A program made the translations under genes and the position numbers. From positions 535,001-599,000 of the forward strand of contig NZ_CP089518.1 in the NCBI RefSeq assembly GCF_025917685.1: a stretch of 64,000 nucleotides of DNA, given 5' to 3'. This document shows, in pieces, positions 19,101 through 27,418 of the stretch; the stretch's first letter is position 1, and each line of letters opens with the position of its first letter. The notes under the pieces were generated by a model. It had not been told where the DNA came from, searched no databases, and saw nothing but the letters and a program-made list of their open reading frames with translations. Source of the DNA: Bacillus cereus (GTDB taxonomy: Bacteria > Bacillota > Bacilli > Bacillales > Bacillaceae_G).

Positions 19101-19267
19101 AAGAAAAAGATTCAAATAAACAACATGCTAATAAGCAAGAGGAAAATAAGAAGTCTTTAGCAGCAACTGGTGGTCAAGCTAACACATCGACTTTATTTTC
19201 TGGATTAGCACTTGTTCTTTCAGCACTAAGTATGTTTGTATTTAGAAAGAGATTATTTAAGAAATAA
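16175..19267 (+). CDS. hal: NEAT-LRR heme-binding surface protein (Hal-like)
   Basis: This is a 1030-residue cell-wall protein for heme capture. In order: signal peptide (1-32), one NEAT domain (about 33-165) with heme-contact features S64-M65 and Y150-x3-Y154, a long leucine-rich-repeat block (about 195-455), an Ig-like cap, and a second copy of the cap with a shorter LRR block (about 550-755). Thirteen 14-residue E/K/P repeats (771-952) form a wall-spanning stalk. The C-terminal sorting signal is LAATG at 995-999, a hydrophobic stretch and a basic tail. B. anthracis Hal has this NEAT-LRR architecture. The start is TTG, 8 bases after GGAGGAG. It is iron-regulated through the Fur box upstream. 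Confidence 0.88.
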   Translation: MKKNKRKRINAMIIAAALSLPFAVYSTPALAAVAIEANKAGHALEDGTYDAVIKAYKDKTNEESMAAVYIKDPNLTIENGKKIITATLSDSDFFQYLKTEDIHTPGVFHDVKVISEDKKKNGTKVIQFEVGELGKRYNMQMHIYIPTMAYDNKYQVQFEVNTLNLENNVPEEQKENKEDKVEQQDEGANVILDKQLQMHINKYNLNRENLNTPITKEDLLKVKSLIVVEAKNKGIQDVSGLEYMTNLENLTLEEVKLENTQFISKLRQLKSLSITYGEIEDIGPLDELEHIENLSLRNNKISDLSPLSQMKKIKMLDLNSNYIKDITPLFTVTSLRTLTLANNQISNANLAGIEQLKNVKNLSLSNNGLTNIEHITSMKKLVELDLSKNELKNIEPLLRLSTVQSLNLEENYISDITPLSQLTGLYDLKLGSNEIRDVRPVQELGKRMYIDIQRQKIFLDEASVDEEIKIPIYNLKGEPLQNINLKNEGATLNNGFIKWNSPGEKIYEFKLDTNSAESKIRFNGMVIQNIVEKQKDSKNVILDKTLQQHINKENLGRENLNAPITKEDLLQIKELEILKEKGKEIKDVTGLEYMTNLENLTLEGVGLKNIEFISNLKQLNAMNVSHNQIEDITPLSSLKNLQWLNLADNRIKDVSVLGSMLDLLSLKLAGNEIRDIRPLIQLGQWFTIDVGRQNIVLNDAKVNEEIQVPVYDLEGEIIENIKLTSEGGTLNNGVIKWSTPGEKVYKFELDSDEISIRFNGTVIQNIVEKEEVEEPKEEVKEPTKEVEESKEEVKEPTKEVEETEEEVKEPTKEVEETKEEVKEPTKEIEGSKEEVKEPTKEIEGSKEEVKEPATEVEGQKEEVKEPATEVEGQKEEVKEPATEVEGQKEEVKETPKEVEETKEEVKEPTTEVEEAKKEVKEPATKVEGLKEEVKESATEVEGPKEEVKESATGLDQETKEDNQVGPVTIVGQESAKEKDSNKQHANKQEENKKSLAATGGQANTSTLFSGLALVLSALSMFVFRKRLFKK
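18485..19030 (+). repeat. Thirteen 42-bp tandem repeats inside hal
   Basis: Thirteen in-frame units of 42 bp encode variants of EVEGQKEEVKEPAT. Units 7 to 9 are nearly identical at DNA level, which shows recent expansion. The number of units probably varies between strains. Confidence 0.92.
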
Positions 19268-19316
19268 AAAACGTTTTATCTTATTATTATATAAAATGAT
19301 TATATGAGTTTCTGAG

Positions 19317-19370
19317 AAGACCTTGTCATAGCAATTTCATGTTGAAATATGCTTATGATAAGGTCTTTTT
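19317..19370 (+). terminator. Terminator after hal
   Basis: AAGACCTTGTCATA pairs with TATGATAAGGTCTT around an inner hairpin, followed by five T. Confidence 0.82.
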
Positions 19371-19487
19371 GAATAGGGGAAGGATATTGATACGAGGATG
19401 TTTCGATCGCTTAAATAATGGAGCGATTGTAGCAAAAATTGTAAGTCCTTTTCGTTCACTATATGTTCAAAATGTATGAAGAAATAA

Positions 19488-19503
19488 TATGAAATATTGC
19501 ATT
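19488..19503 (+). promoter_or_regulatory. PlcR-box-like site before colA
   Basis: TATGAAATATTGCATT matches the PlcR box TATGnAnnnnTnCATA at all fixed positions but the last. It lies about 65 bp before the colA start. PlcR with its peptide PapR activates extracellular virulence factors in the B. cereus group. Confidence 0.65.
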
Positions 19504-19569
19504 TTATATTATTTTATCTGGATAATATGTTAAGTTCGTGAATGGAATATTTACATAGGGGGAAATGAT

Positions 19570-22467
19570 ATGAACAAGAAATCAAAGATCAATAAAGTCA
19601 TGCTTAGTATTAGTACAATGGCTCTATCGTTAGGGGCAATTCAAACTCATGTGTCAGCGGAAGAAAAAGTTCCATATAATGTATTGCATTCGAAACCAGT
19701 TGGAATTGAAAAACCGGTAGATGAGATTGGACACAATTCTAAGGTTGATGAAACATTATCTTTTCAAGAACGTTTAAAAGTAGGAGACTTTTCACAGCGA
19801 CCAGCAGCTATTATGAAGAGTTCAGAAGTAAAGCAAGTTAAAGAAAGCTATTCGATGGCTGATTTAAACAAAATGAATGATCAAGAATTAATTGAAACTT
19901 TAGGAAGTATTAAGTGGAATCAAATTACAGACTTGTTCCAGTTTAATGAAGACGCGAAAACTTTTTATCAGGACAAAGGAAAAATGCAAGTAATTATAGA
20001 CGAATTAGCTCATAGAGGTAGTACATTTACGAAAGATGACTCGAAAGGGATTCAAACGTTTACTGAAGTATTACGTTCGGCGTTTTACCTTGCATTTTAT
20101 AATAAAGAATTAAGCGCTTTAAATGAAAGAAGCTTCCAGGACAAATGTTTACCAGCGTTAAAAGCTATTGCAAAAAATCCAAACTTTAAGCTTGGAACAA
20201 ATGAGCAAGATACAGTCGTATCTGCATACGGTAAATTAATTAGTAATGCATCAAGTGATGTTGAAACGGTGCAATACGCATCGAATATTTTAAAACAATA
20301 TAATGATAATTTTAATACATATGTAGACGATCGTATGAAAGGACAAGCTGTGTACGATATGATGCAAGGCATTGATTATGATATACAGTCTTACTTAAAT
20401 GAGGCTCGTAAAGAAGCGAATGAAACGATGTGGTATGGAAAAGTAGATGGGTTTATTAATGAAATAAATCGTATTGCTCTTCTAAATGAAGTAACGCCAG
20501 AAAATAAATGGCTCGTTAATAATGGAATTTATTTTGCTAGCCGTTTAGGAAAGTTTCATAGCAATCCAAATAAAGGATTAGAGGTTGTTACACAAGCAAT
20601 GCATATGTATCCACGTTTAAGCGAACCGTATTTTGTTGCGGTAGAACAAATTACAACAAACTATAATGGGAAAGATTATAGCGGGAATACGGTAGATTTA
20701 GAGAAGATACGTAAAGAAGGCAAAGAGCAATACTTACCAAAAACGTATACATTCGACGATGGATCTATTGTGTTTAAAACTGGGGATAAAGTGTCAGAAG
20801 AAAAAATTAAGAGATTATATTGGGCTGCGAAGGAAGTAAAAGCGCAATATCACCGCGTAATCGGAAATGACAAAGCTTTAGAACAAGGTAATGCAGACGA
20901 CGTATTAACGATAGTAATCTATAATACTCCAGATGAATATCAGTTAAATAGACAATTGTATGGATATGAAACAAACAACGGTGGAATTTATATTGAAGAG
21001 ACAGGTACATTCTTTACATATGAGCGTACGCCAGAGCAAAGTATTTATAGTTTAGAAGAGTTATTCCGTCATGAGTTCACTCATTATCTTCAAGGGAGAT
21101 ATGAAGTTCCCGGTTTATTTGGAAGAGGAGATATGTATCAAAATGAAAGATTAACTTGGTTCCAAGAAGGGAATGCAGAATTTTTCGCAGGATCTACTCG
21201 TACAAATAATGTAGTACCGAGAAAGAGCATCATTAGCGGATTATCATCTGATCCTGCAAGCCGTTATACAGCAGAGCGTACACTATTTGCTAAATATGGT
21301 TCTTGGGATTTCTATAACTACTCGTTCGCATTGCAGTCTTACTTATATACGCATCAGTTTGAAACATTTGATAAAATTCAAGATTTAATTCGCGCGAATG
21401 ACGTGACAAGTTATGATGCATATCGTGAAAATCTAAGTAAAGACTCTAAGCTAAATAAAGAGTATCAAGAGTATATGCAGCAGCTAATTGATAATCAAGA
21501 TAAGTATAATGTACCGGAAGTAGCAGATGATTATTTAGCTGAACATGCACCAAAATCGTTAACAGAAGTGAAGAAAGAAATTAGTGAGACGTTGTCTATG
21601 AAAGATGCAAAAATGACAAAACATGAGTCTCAATTCTTTAATACATTTACATTAGAAGGTACGTTTACAGGTGATGTAACAAAAGATGAATCAGAAGACT
21701 GGAACGCAATGGGTAAAAGAGTAAATGAAGCTTTAGAACAATTGGCGCAAAAAGAATGGAGCGGCTACAAAACGGTTACAGCATATTTCGTCAATTACCG
21801 TGTGAATAATTCCAATCAATTTGAATATGATGTAGTCTTCCATGGTATCGCAAAAGATGACGGAGAGAATAAAGCTCCGACAGTTCATATAAACGGTCCT
21901 TATAATGGGCTTGTAAAAGAAGGAATTCAATTCAAAAGTGATGGATCAAACGACGAAGATGGAAAAATCGTTTCTTATTCATGGGAGTTTGGAGACGGAA
22001 GAACAAGTACGGAAGTTAATCCAGTACATGCATATGAAAAAGAAGGAACTTATAAAGTAGCGTTAAGAGTAAAAGATGATAAAGGAAAAGAGAGTAGAAG
22101 TGAAACAACTGTTACGGTTAAAGATGGAAGTTTAACAGAATCTGAACCAAATAATCGTCCAGAGGAAGCAAATCGTATCGGACTAAACACTACTATAAAA
22201 GGTAGCCTTATCGGCGGGGATCACACCGATGTTTATACATTTAATGTAGCATCAGCGAAAGATATCGATATTTCTGTTTTAAATGAGTATGGAATTGGGA
22301 TGACGTGGGTACTTCACCATGAATCAGATATGCAAAATTATGCTGCTTACGGTCAAGCTAATGGAAATCATATAGAAGCAAAATTAAATGCAAAACCAGG
22401 TAAGTATTACTTGTATGTATATAAATATGATAATGGCGATGGAACGTACTCATTATCACTAAAATAA
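19570..22467 (+). CDS. colA: Collagenase ColA (peptidase family M9)
   Basis: This is a secreted zinc metalloprotease that degrades collagen. The 965-residue product has a signal peptide (1-30, ending near HVSA), an N-terminal activator region, and the M9 catalytic domain with H501-E502-x2-H505 and the downstream Glu in FQEGNAEFF. A PKD domain (about 767-850, with SYSWEFGDG) and a C-terminal pre-peptidase domain (about 860-965, with SEPNNRPEEANRI) would bind substrate. GGGGGAAATGAT precedes the ATG. The PlcR-like box suggests quorum-regulated expression together with other secreted enzymes. Confidence 0.94.
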   Translation: MNKKSKINKVMLSISTMALSLGAIQTHVSAEEKVPYNVLHSKPVGIEKPVDEIGHNSKVDETLSFQERLKVGDFSQRPAAIMKSSEVKQVKESYSMADLNKMNDQELIETLGSIKWNQITDLFQFNEDAKTFYQDKGKMQVIIDELAHRGSTFTKDDSKGIQTFTEVLRSAFYLAFYNKELSALNERSFQDKCLPALKAIAKNPNFKLGTNEQDTVVSAYGKLISNASSDVETVQYASNILKQYNDNFNTYVDDRMKGQAVYDMMQGIDYDIQSYLNEARKEANETMWYGKVDGFINEINRIALLNEVTPENKWLVNNGIYFASRLGKFHSNPNKGLEVVTQAMHMYPRLSEPYFVAVEQITTNYNGKDYSGNTVDLEKIRKEGKEQYLPKTYTFDDGSIVFKTGDKVSEEKIKRLYWAAKEVKAQYHRVIGNDKALEQGNADDVLTIVIYNTPDEYQLNRQLYGYETNNGGIYIEETGTFFTYERTPEQSIYSLEELFRHEFTHYLQGRYEVPGLFGRGDMYQNERLTWFQEGNAEFFAGSTRTNNVVPRKSIISGLSSDPASRYTAERTLFAKYGSWDFYNYSFALQSYLYTHQFETFDKIQDLIRANDVTSYDAYRENLSKDSKLNKEYQEYMQQLIDNQDKYNVPEVADDYLAEHAPKSLTEVKKEISETLSMKDAKMTKHESQFFNTFTLEGTFTGDVTKDESEDWNAMGKRVNEALEQLAQKEWSGYKTVTAYFVNYRVNNSNQFEYDVVFHGIAKDDGENKAPTVHINGPYNGLVKEGIQFKSDGSNDEDGKIVSYSWEFGDGRTSTEVNPVHAYEKEGTYKVALRVKDDKGKESRSETTVTVKDGSLTESEPNNRPEEANRIGLNTTIKGSLIGGDHTDVYTFNVASAKDIDISVLNEYGIGMTWVLHHESDMQNYAAYGQANGNHIEAKLNAKPGKYYLYVYKYDNGDGTYSLSLK

Positions 22468-22566
22468 GTACTCTTCCAATGTATGTTTAACTTTACTTTT
22501 TGTGGAAAATAGTATATTATATAGATATACAATATATCGGTTATTTACTAGGAGGAGCCTGTCACA

Positions 22567-22629
22567 ATGGGTTTCTCCTGTTCTTTTTTAGAGACCTGTC
22601 TTACAGGTTTTTCTTTAAAAATTAAATAA
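22567..22629 (+). CDS. Possible 20-residue leader peptide before the flotillin operon
   Basis: A short frame starts with ATG about 9 bases after AGGAGGAG and would encode MGFSCSFLETCLTGFSLKIK. A small hairpin with T-rich flank (22592-22613) lies inside it. A translated leader with attenuation is possible. The codons give no independent support, and it may be a chance frame after a Shine-Dalgarno-like string. Confidence 0.3.
   Translation: MGFSCSFLETCLTGFSLKIK
22592..22613 (+). terminator. Possible attenuator hairpin
   Basis: ACCTGT and ACAGGT pair around a 3-nt loop and are followed by TTTTTCTTT. CCTGT at 22559-22563 could pair with the same ACAGG in an alternative fold. Confidence 0.35.
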
Positions 22630-22712
22630 CTGAAAATTAAGATTAATAATCTTTGAAAGAGGTGAGGCATACACATAACAAAAAAGGGATTGTTTAAGAA
22701 AGGGGGATAAAA

Positions 22713-23261
22713 ATGATGTTGTTCGGTTATCCACTTGAAACAATTTATTTATACGGATTTATAATTGCAACTATACTTACTGTTATTTATATCTTTTTTG
22801 GAGATATTTTTGAATCAATATTTAGTGTTGGGGGCGGATCTGTATCCGTTGTAACGTTGCTACTTAGTTTTTTCGCCATGTTATGTGGACTTAGTTATAT
22901 AGGAGAATATTTATACTCCTATAACAGTCTCGTTATTTTCGGGGCCTCATTTGCTATATCTTTTATCGGTGTTTTCATAATGAAAATACTAATTTTAAAA
23001 CCAATTGCAGAAGCAGAACAAAATACTGTCCAACGCATGGATGAATTTATAGGATGCAAGGGAGAAGTCATTACTACAATCCCTAGAGAAGGATTTGGAG
23101 AAGTGTTAATCTCCTCTCAATTTGGAAGTAATGCAATACCAGCGAAAACAATTGGAAAGAAAGATATTTCACAAGGAACCGAGGTCATTATTGAGGGAGT
23201 TCAAGATGGTGTTTTACTTGTACAAAACATCGCTTATTCTTTAAAAAAACCAAAATTATAA
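22713..23261 (+). CDS. NfeD-like membrane protein (YuaF type)
   Basis: The 182-residue protein has three N-terminal membrane segments (about 10-95) and a C-terminal soluble OB-fold domain (about 105-178) typical of short NfeD proteins. These are encoded beside flotillins; in B. subtilis YuaF sits before the flotillin FloT and affects membrane organisation. GGGGG lies 7 bases before the ATG, and the flotillin gene begins 12 bp after the stop, so the two form an operon. Confidence 0.85.
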   Translation: MMLFGYPLETIYLYGFIIATILTVIYIFFGDIFESIFSVGGGSVSVVTLLLSFFAMLCGLSYIGEYLYSYNSLVIFGASFAISFIGVFIMKILILKPIAEAEQNTVQRMDEFIGCKGEVITTIPREGFGEVLISSQFGSNAIPAKTIGKKDISQGTEVIIEGVQDGVLLVQNIAYSLKKPKL

Positions 23262-23273
23262 GGGGGAATTTAC

Positions 23274-24848
23274 ATGACGATTCCATTAATTATCGGTGGA
23301 GTTTTACTCGCAATTTTAATTCTACTTATTTTAGTATTCATTACGAAGTATCGAACAGTTGGCCCGGATGAAGCATTAATTGTGACAGGGAACTGGCTTG
23401 GTGGTGGAAAGAATGTTGTTACTACTGATGACGGAAAGAAGATTAAGATTATCCGCGGTGGTGGTACTTTCGTAGTTCCAATTATGCAAAGAGGAGAGCC
23501 TCTTAGCTTATTAAACTACAAATTAGAAGTTGGAACACGTGATACGTATACGAAACAAGGTGTACCGATTACAGTAAACGGTGTTTCTATTATTAAAGTA
23601 GGATCGACAATTGAAGAAGTATCTACAGCAGCTGAACAATATTTAGGAAAAGAAACGGAAGAGTTAAAAATAGAAGCAAAAGAAGTGTTAGAAGGGCATC
23701 TACGTGCTATTTTATCTTCTATGACAGTAGAAGATGCTTATAGTAATAGAGAGCAATTCGCACAAAAGGTACATGAAGTAGCTTCTACTGATTTGAAGAA
23801 GATGGGTCTTCGCATCGTCTCCTTTACAATTAAAGAAATAATGGATAAAAATGGATACTTAGATGCGCTTGGTCAGCCACAAATTGCAATGGTTAAGCGT
23901 GATGCAACAGTTGCGAATGCAGAGCGTGAAAAAGAGGCACGAATTGAAAAAGCTCGTGCTGAGAAAGAAGCAAAAGAAGCAGAATATCAACGTGATGCAC
24001 AAATCGCTGAAGCTGAAAAACATAAGGAATTAAAAGTACAATCCTATAAGAGGGACCAAGAACAAGCTCGTGCAGATGCGGACCTTTCTTACGAATTACA
24101 ACAGGCGAAAGCGCAACAAGGTGTTACAGAAGAGCAAATGCGAGTTAAAATCATTGAGCGTGAGAAACAAATTGAATTAGAAGAAAAAGAGATTGCGCGT
24201 CGTGAAAAGCAATATGATGCAGAAGTGAAGAAAAAGGCAGATGCAGATCGCTATGCTGTTGAACAATCAGCAGAGGCTGAAAAAGTAAAACAAATGAAAA
24301 AGGCAGATGCAGATCAATATAAAATTGAAGCAGAAGCAAGAGCGCGTGCAGAAGAGGTACGTGTGGAAGGTTTAGCGAAAGCAGAAATTGAAAAAGCGCA
24401 AGGTCAAGCGAAAGCGGAAGTACAAAAGGCACAAGGTACAGCGGAAGCAGATGTTATCAGGTTAAAAGGTTTAGCAGAAGCAGAAGCGAAACAAAAAATT
24501 GCAGAGGCATTTGAATTATATGGTCAAGCGGCAATTATGGATATGGTTCTTAAAATGCTTCCAAGTTACGCGAAAGAAATTGCAAGTCCACTTAGCAATA
24601 TTGATAAAATTACAGTTGTTGATACAGGCGGCGGTGGTAAGAATAGCGGTGCCGGGAAGGTTGCAGGATATGCGACTGATTTAATGGCAACAATGCAAGA
24701 AACATTAAAAGCTTCTTCTGGTATTGACTTAAAAGAACTATTAGAAGGATTTGCAGGGAAAGGTGCCGTGCAACAACTATCAAATGATAAACCTGTAGTA
24801 TCAGTAGTAGAAGATGAGAAAAAAGCAGTAGAAAAAGATAAAGAATAG
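23274..24848 (+). CDS. floT: Flotillin (FloT/YuaG family)
   Basis: This scaffold protein organises functional membrane microdomains. The 524-residue product begins with a membrane hairpin (about 3-24), followed by an SPFH/Band 7 domain (about 25-200). A long Ala/Glu/Lys coiled-coil region (about 210-400) has repeated EA-rich heptads (EKARAEKEAKEAEYQRDA), and the tail is Gly-rich then charged. Length and order match bacterial flotillins. AAGGGGG precedes the ATG by 9 bases. It is the second gene of the pair with the NfeD-like protein. Confidence 0.93.
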   Translation: MTIPLIIGGVLLAILILLILVFITKYRTVGPDEALIVTGNWLGGGKNVVTTDDGKKIKIIRGGGTFVVPIMQRGEPLSLLNYKLEVGTRDTYTKQGVPITVNGVSIIKVGSTIEEVSTAAEQYLGKETEELKIEAKEVLEGHLRAILSSMTVEDAYSNREQFAQKVHEVASTDLKKMGLRIVSFTIKEIMDKNGYLDALGQPQIAMVKRDATVANAEREKEARIEKARAEKEAKEAEYQRDAQIAEAEKHKELKVQSYKRDQEQARADADLSYELQQAKAQQGVTEEQMRVKIIEREKQIELEEKEIARREKQYDAEVKKKADADRYAVEQSAEAEKVKQMKKADADQYKIEAEARARAEEVRVEGLAKAEIEKAQGQAKAEVQKAQGTAEADVIRLKGLAEAEAKQKIAEAFELYGQAAIMDMVLKMLPSYAKEIASPLSNIDKITVVDTGGGGKNSGAGKVAGYATDLMATMQETLKASSGIDLKELLEGFAGKGAVQQLSNDKPVVSVVEDEKKAVEKDKE

Positions 24849-24872
24849 TAAGACGGAAAGAACCTCTAGTAA

Positions 24873-24917
24873 ATGGCAGTAGAACTACAAGAAATGATTG
24901 ATAAATTTAAAGTGTAA
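24873..24917 (+). pseudogene. Relic of a chemoreceptor 3' end
   Basis: The last 45 bp of a frame encode MAVELQEMIDKFKV and a stop. The pattern ELQEMIxKFKV is the usual C-terminus of Bacillus methyl-accepting chemotaxis proteins. In-frame stops precede it and no receptor domains are present, so it is a deletion scar. A closely similar scar lies at 43070-43113. Confidence 0.65.
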
Positions 24918-24928
24918 TAACAATTATT

Positions 24929-24966
24929 AAGAAACGAGGTAGTAATTTTACTTCGTTTCTTTTTTT
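24929..24966 (+). terminator. Terminator after the chemoreceptor relic
   Basis: AAGAAACGAGGTA pairs with TACTTCGTTTCTT (one mismatch), followed by a T-run. Confidence 0.85.
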
Positions 24967-25075
24967 ATGCAGATAAAGATAAAGAAATATATAGTAACCG
25001 TGTTATGATTAAACGTGATAATAAAAAACTGTATTTTCTTTAAATTCTATCTTTATTCATGTTAGGGGAATGGTT

Positions 25076-26680
25076 TTGACATTTAAAAAATTAAAGCTAC
25101 AACCGAGAATTACATTAACTATTAGTACACTTATTCTTGTTGTACTGCTGTTAACAAGTTATTTATTTTACTATATATTATCTGAAACGGTAGAGGAACA
25201 AATTGGAAAAAGGGCGTTGCATGTTGCAAAAACAGTTGCTGCTATACCGGAAATCGGGGAAGCTTTTCAAAAAGAAAATCCAGCTTCTATTATTCAGCCA
25301 ATTGCAGAAAAAATTCGAATCGAAACAGATGCCGACTTTATTGTAGTTGGAAATAAAGATGGTATTCGTTACGCACATCCTATGCGGGATAAAATAGGAG
25401 AGAGAATGGTTGGTGGAGATAACAAAGGGGTTCTATTAGAGGGGAAGTCTTACGTTTCGGAAGCAACGGGATCATTAGGGCCTTCATTACGAGGAAAAGC
25501 CCCAATTCGTAATCAGGATAATGAAATTATTGGCGTAGTTTCTGTTGGATTTTCAATGGATGATATTCATGGAGCGATAGAAGTATATGGAAAGCGTGTG
25601 TTTTGGATTACAATAATAGGTCTGTTAATTGGGATAATTGGCTCTATATATTTAGCAAGAAGTATAAAACGAATGATGTTTGGAATGGAGCCAGAGGAAA
25701 TTTCATCTTTATATGAGGAGCATAGTACAGTTATTCAATCCGTACGTGAAGGGATTGTAGTAATCGATAAAAATGGAATGGTTAGTTTAGTAAATCAAGC
25801 AGCACATGACATTCTTTCTTTAGATAAACAACAAAATATAATGGGAGAATTTATTTTAAATGTTATTCCTAACTCATCGATACTGGATGTACTTCAAACT
25901 GGCGAAGAACAATTTGATCGTCAATTAAATATAAAGGGACAGGATGTTATTGCCAATCGCCTACCTATTAAAGTTAATAATAAAGTAACTGGTGTAGTAT
26001 CCAGCTTGCGCTTGAAATCTGAGATGGATCAATTAACAGCGGAATTATCTCAAACACGGCAGTATACAGAGGCATTACGGGCGCAAACGCACGAATATAA
26101 CAATTTATTGTATACGCTTTCGGGTCTTATTCAATTAGAGTCTTATGAAGATGCTTTAGAGCTTATTCATAAGGAAACGGCAGTATATCAAGAGTTCGTT
26201 CAATTTATTATGAAAAGAATTCGAAATCCGTGGTTAGGTGGGATTTTAATTGGATTTTATAATAGGGCACGAGAGTTGAAGATTGATTTTACGCTAGATC
26301 GAGAAAGTAGTTTAGAAAATTTAAGTCCACATATTGAGAGTAATTACGTTGTTTCTATTTTAGGGAATTTGATCACGAATGCATTTGAAGCAATTGAAAG
26401 AAATCAAGATTATGATAAGAAAGTAAGAATGTTTGTAACAGACATTGGGGAAGAAATATTAATTGAAGTAGAAGATTCAGGACAAGGTGTTCATGATGAA
26501 ATAATTACAAGCATATTCTATAAAGGTTTTTCGACGAAAGTGGGCGGAAAACGTGGATATGGATTAGCAAAAGTGAAAGAGTTAGTAGAAGATTTAAATG
26601 GGAGTATTGCGATTGAAAAAGGGGATTTAGGTGGTGCTTTATTTATCATTGCATTACCGAAAGAGAGAGGCGAATTGTAA
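25076..26680 (+). CDS. citS: Citrate-type sensor histidine kinase (CitS/DcuS family)
   Basis: This membrane kinase senses an extracellular organic acid. It has a membrane segment (about 12-35), an extracytoplasmic sCache/PASTA-like sensor region (about 36-170, with FIVVGNKDGIRYAHP), a second membrane segment (about 172-195), a PAS domain (about 205-310), and the kinase core. The phospho-acceptor is H339 in AQTHEYNN, with N-box GNLITNAFEA and G-boxes DSGQGV and GYGLAKVKE. AGGGG lies 7 bases before TTG 25076 but touches ATG 25070, so I chose TTG; this gives 534 residues, the same as the paralogue at 43192. The next gene overlaps by one base. Confidence 0.88.
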   Translation: MTFKKLKLQPRITLTISTLILVVLLLTSYLFYYILSETVEEQIGKRALHVAKTVAAIPEIGEAFQKENPASIIQPIAEKIRIETDADFIVVGNKDGIRYAHPMRDKIGERMVGGDNKGVLLEGKSYVSEATGSLGPSLRGKAPIRNQDNEIIGVVSVGFSMDDIHGAIEVYGKRVFWITIIGLLIGIIGSIYLARSIKRMMFGMEPEEISSLYEEHSTVIQSVREGIVVIDKNGMVSLVNQAAHDILSLDKQQNIMGEFILNVIPNSSILDVLQTGEEQFDRQLNIKGQDVIANRLPIKVNNKVTGVVSSLRLKSEMDQLTAELSQTRQYTEALRAQTHEYNNLLYTLSGLIQLESYEDALELIHKETAVYQEFVQFIMKRIRNPWLGGILIGFYNRARELKIDFTLDRESSLENLSPHIESNYVVSILGNLITNAFEAIERNQDYDKKVRMFVTDIGEEILIEVEDSGQGVHDEIITSIFYKGFSTKVGGKRGYGLAKVKELVEDLNGSIAIEKGDLGGALFIIALPKERGEL

Positions 26681-27372
26681 TGAATGAGGGGATTGAAGTA
26701 TTGATTGTAGAAGATGATATTCGGATTGCGGAAATTCATCGTCGCTTTACTGAAAAAATTGAGGGATTTAAAGTAATTGGAACAGCAACGACTGGAGAAC
26801 AGGCGAAGGAATGGTTAGAATTTGTAAAGCCGCAGCTCGTTTTATTAGATGTATATTTACCTGATATGCAAGGGACTGAACTCGTCACATATATTAGGCA
26901 TAATTTGCATGATACAGACATTATTATGATTACAGCTGCGTCAGAAACAGATGTCGTACGTCATGCTTTACGAGGAGGAGTAACAGATTATATCGTAAAG
27001 CCACTTATGTTTGATCGATTTAAAACAAGTTTAGAAAATTATCAAAAGAAGATTATGCAGTTAAAGAGAAATGACCAATTATCACCAGAACAAATTGAAC
27101 ATCTCTGGTCCCAAAGAGGGGTGAAGGGCAACTCAATCGAATACGCCCCAAAAGGAATAGATCCTTTAACTTTAGCAAAAATAAAAAAGCATATGTTAAC
27201 AGTTAATGAAGAAGGTATTACCGCAGAAGTGTTAAGTTCAATGGTCGGAGTGAGCCGATCAACAGCGAGGCGATATTTAGAGTATTTAATATCTGGAAAG
27301 AAAGTACATGCAGAGCTTATATATGGAAGTGTAGGGAGACCGGAGAGAAGGTATTTTCTTGTTTCTTCATAA
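26680..27372 (+). CDS. citT: Response regulator (CitT/DcuR family)
   Basis: The 230-residue protein has a receiver domain with D57 (LLDVYLPD), T/S and K residues at the expected places (MITAAS; VKPLMF), and a C-terminal helix-turn-helix (ITAEVLSSMVGVSRSTARRYLEYL). Its start overlaps the stop of the kinase gene (TAATG), so the pair is translationally coupled. The convergent citM is the likely target, as CitST controls citM in B. subtilis. Confidence 0.9.
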   Translation: MNEGIEVLIVEDDIRIAEIHRRFTEKIEGFKVIGTATTGEQAKEWLEFVKPQLVLLDVYLPDMQGTELVTYIRHNLHDTDIIMITAASETDVVRHALRGGVTDYIVKPLMFDRFKTSLENYQKKIMQLKRNDQLSPEQIEHLWSQRGVKGNSIEYAPKGIDPLTLAKIKKHMLTVNEEGITAEVLSSMVGVSRSTARRYLEYLISGKKVHAELIYGSVGRPERRYFLVSS

Positions 27373-27374
27373 CA

Positions 27375-27413
27375 AAAAAACAGTAGAGGATTTTATTTTC
27401 TCTACTGTTTTTT
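27375..27413. terminator. Bidirectional terminator citT/citM
   Basis: AAAAAACAGTAGAG pairs with CTCTACTGTTTTTT around an 11-nt loop, between the convergent genes. Confidence 0.88.
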
Positions 27414-27418
27414 ACGTC

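Noticed and set aside
18459..19115. Leucine-rich 218-residue frame on the minus strand inside hal
   Set aside because: It is the antisense of the Glu/Lys repeat region (GAA/AAG codons read as TTC/CTT). It has no ribosome site, and its length follows from the repeat bias.
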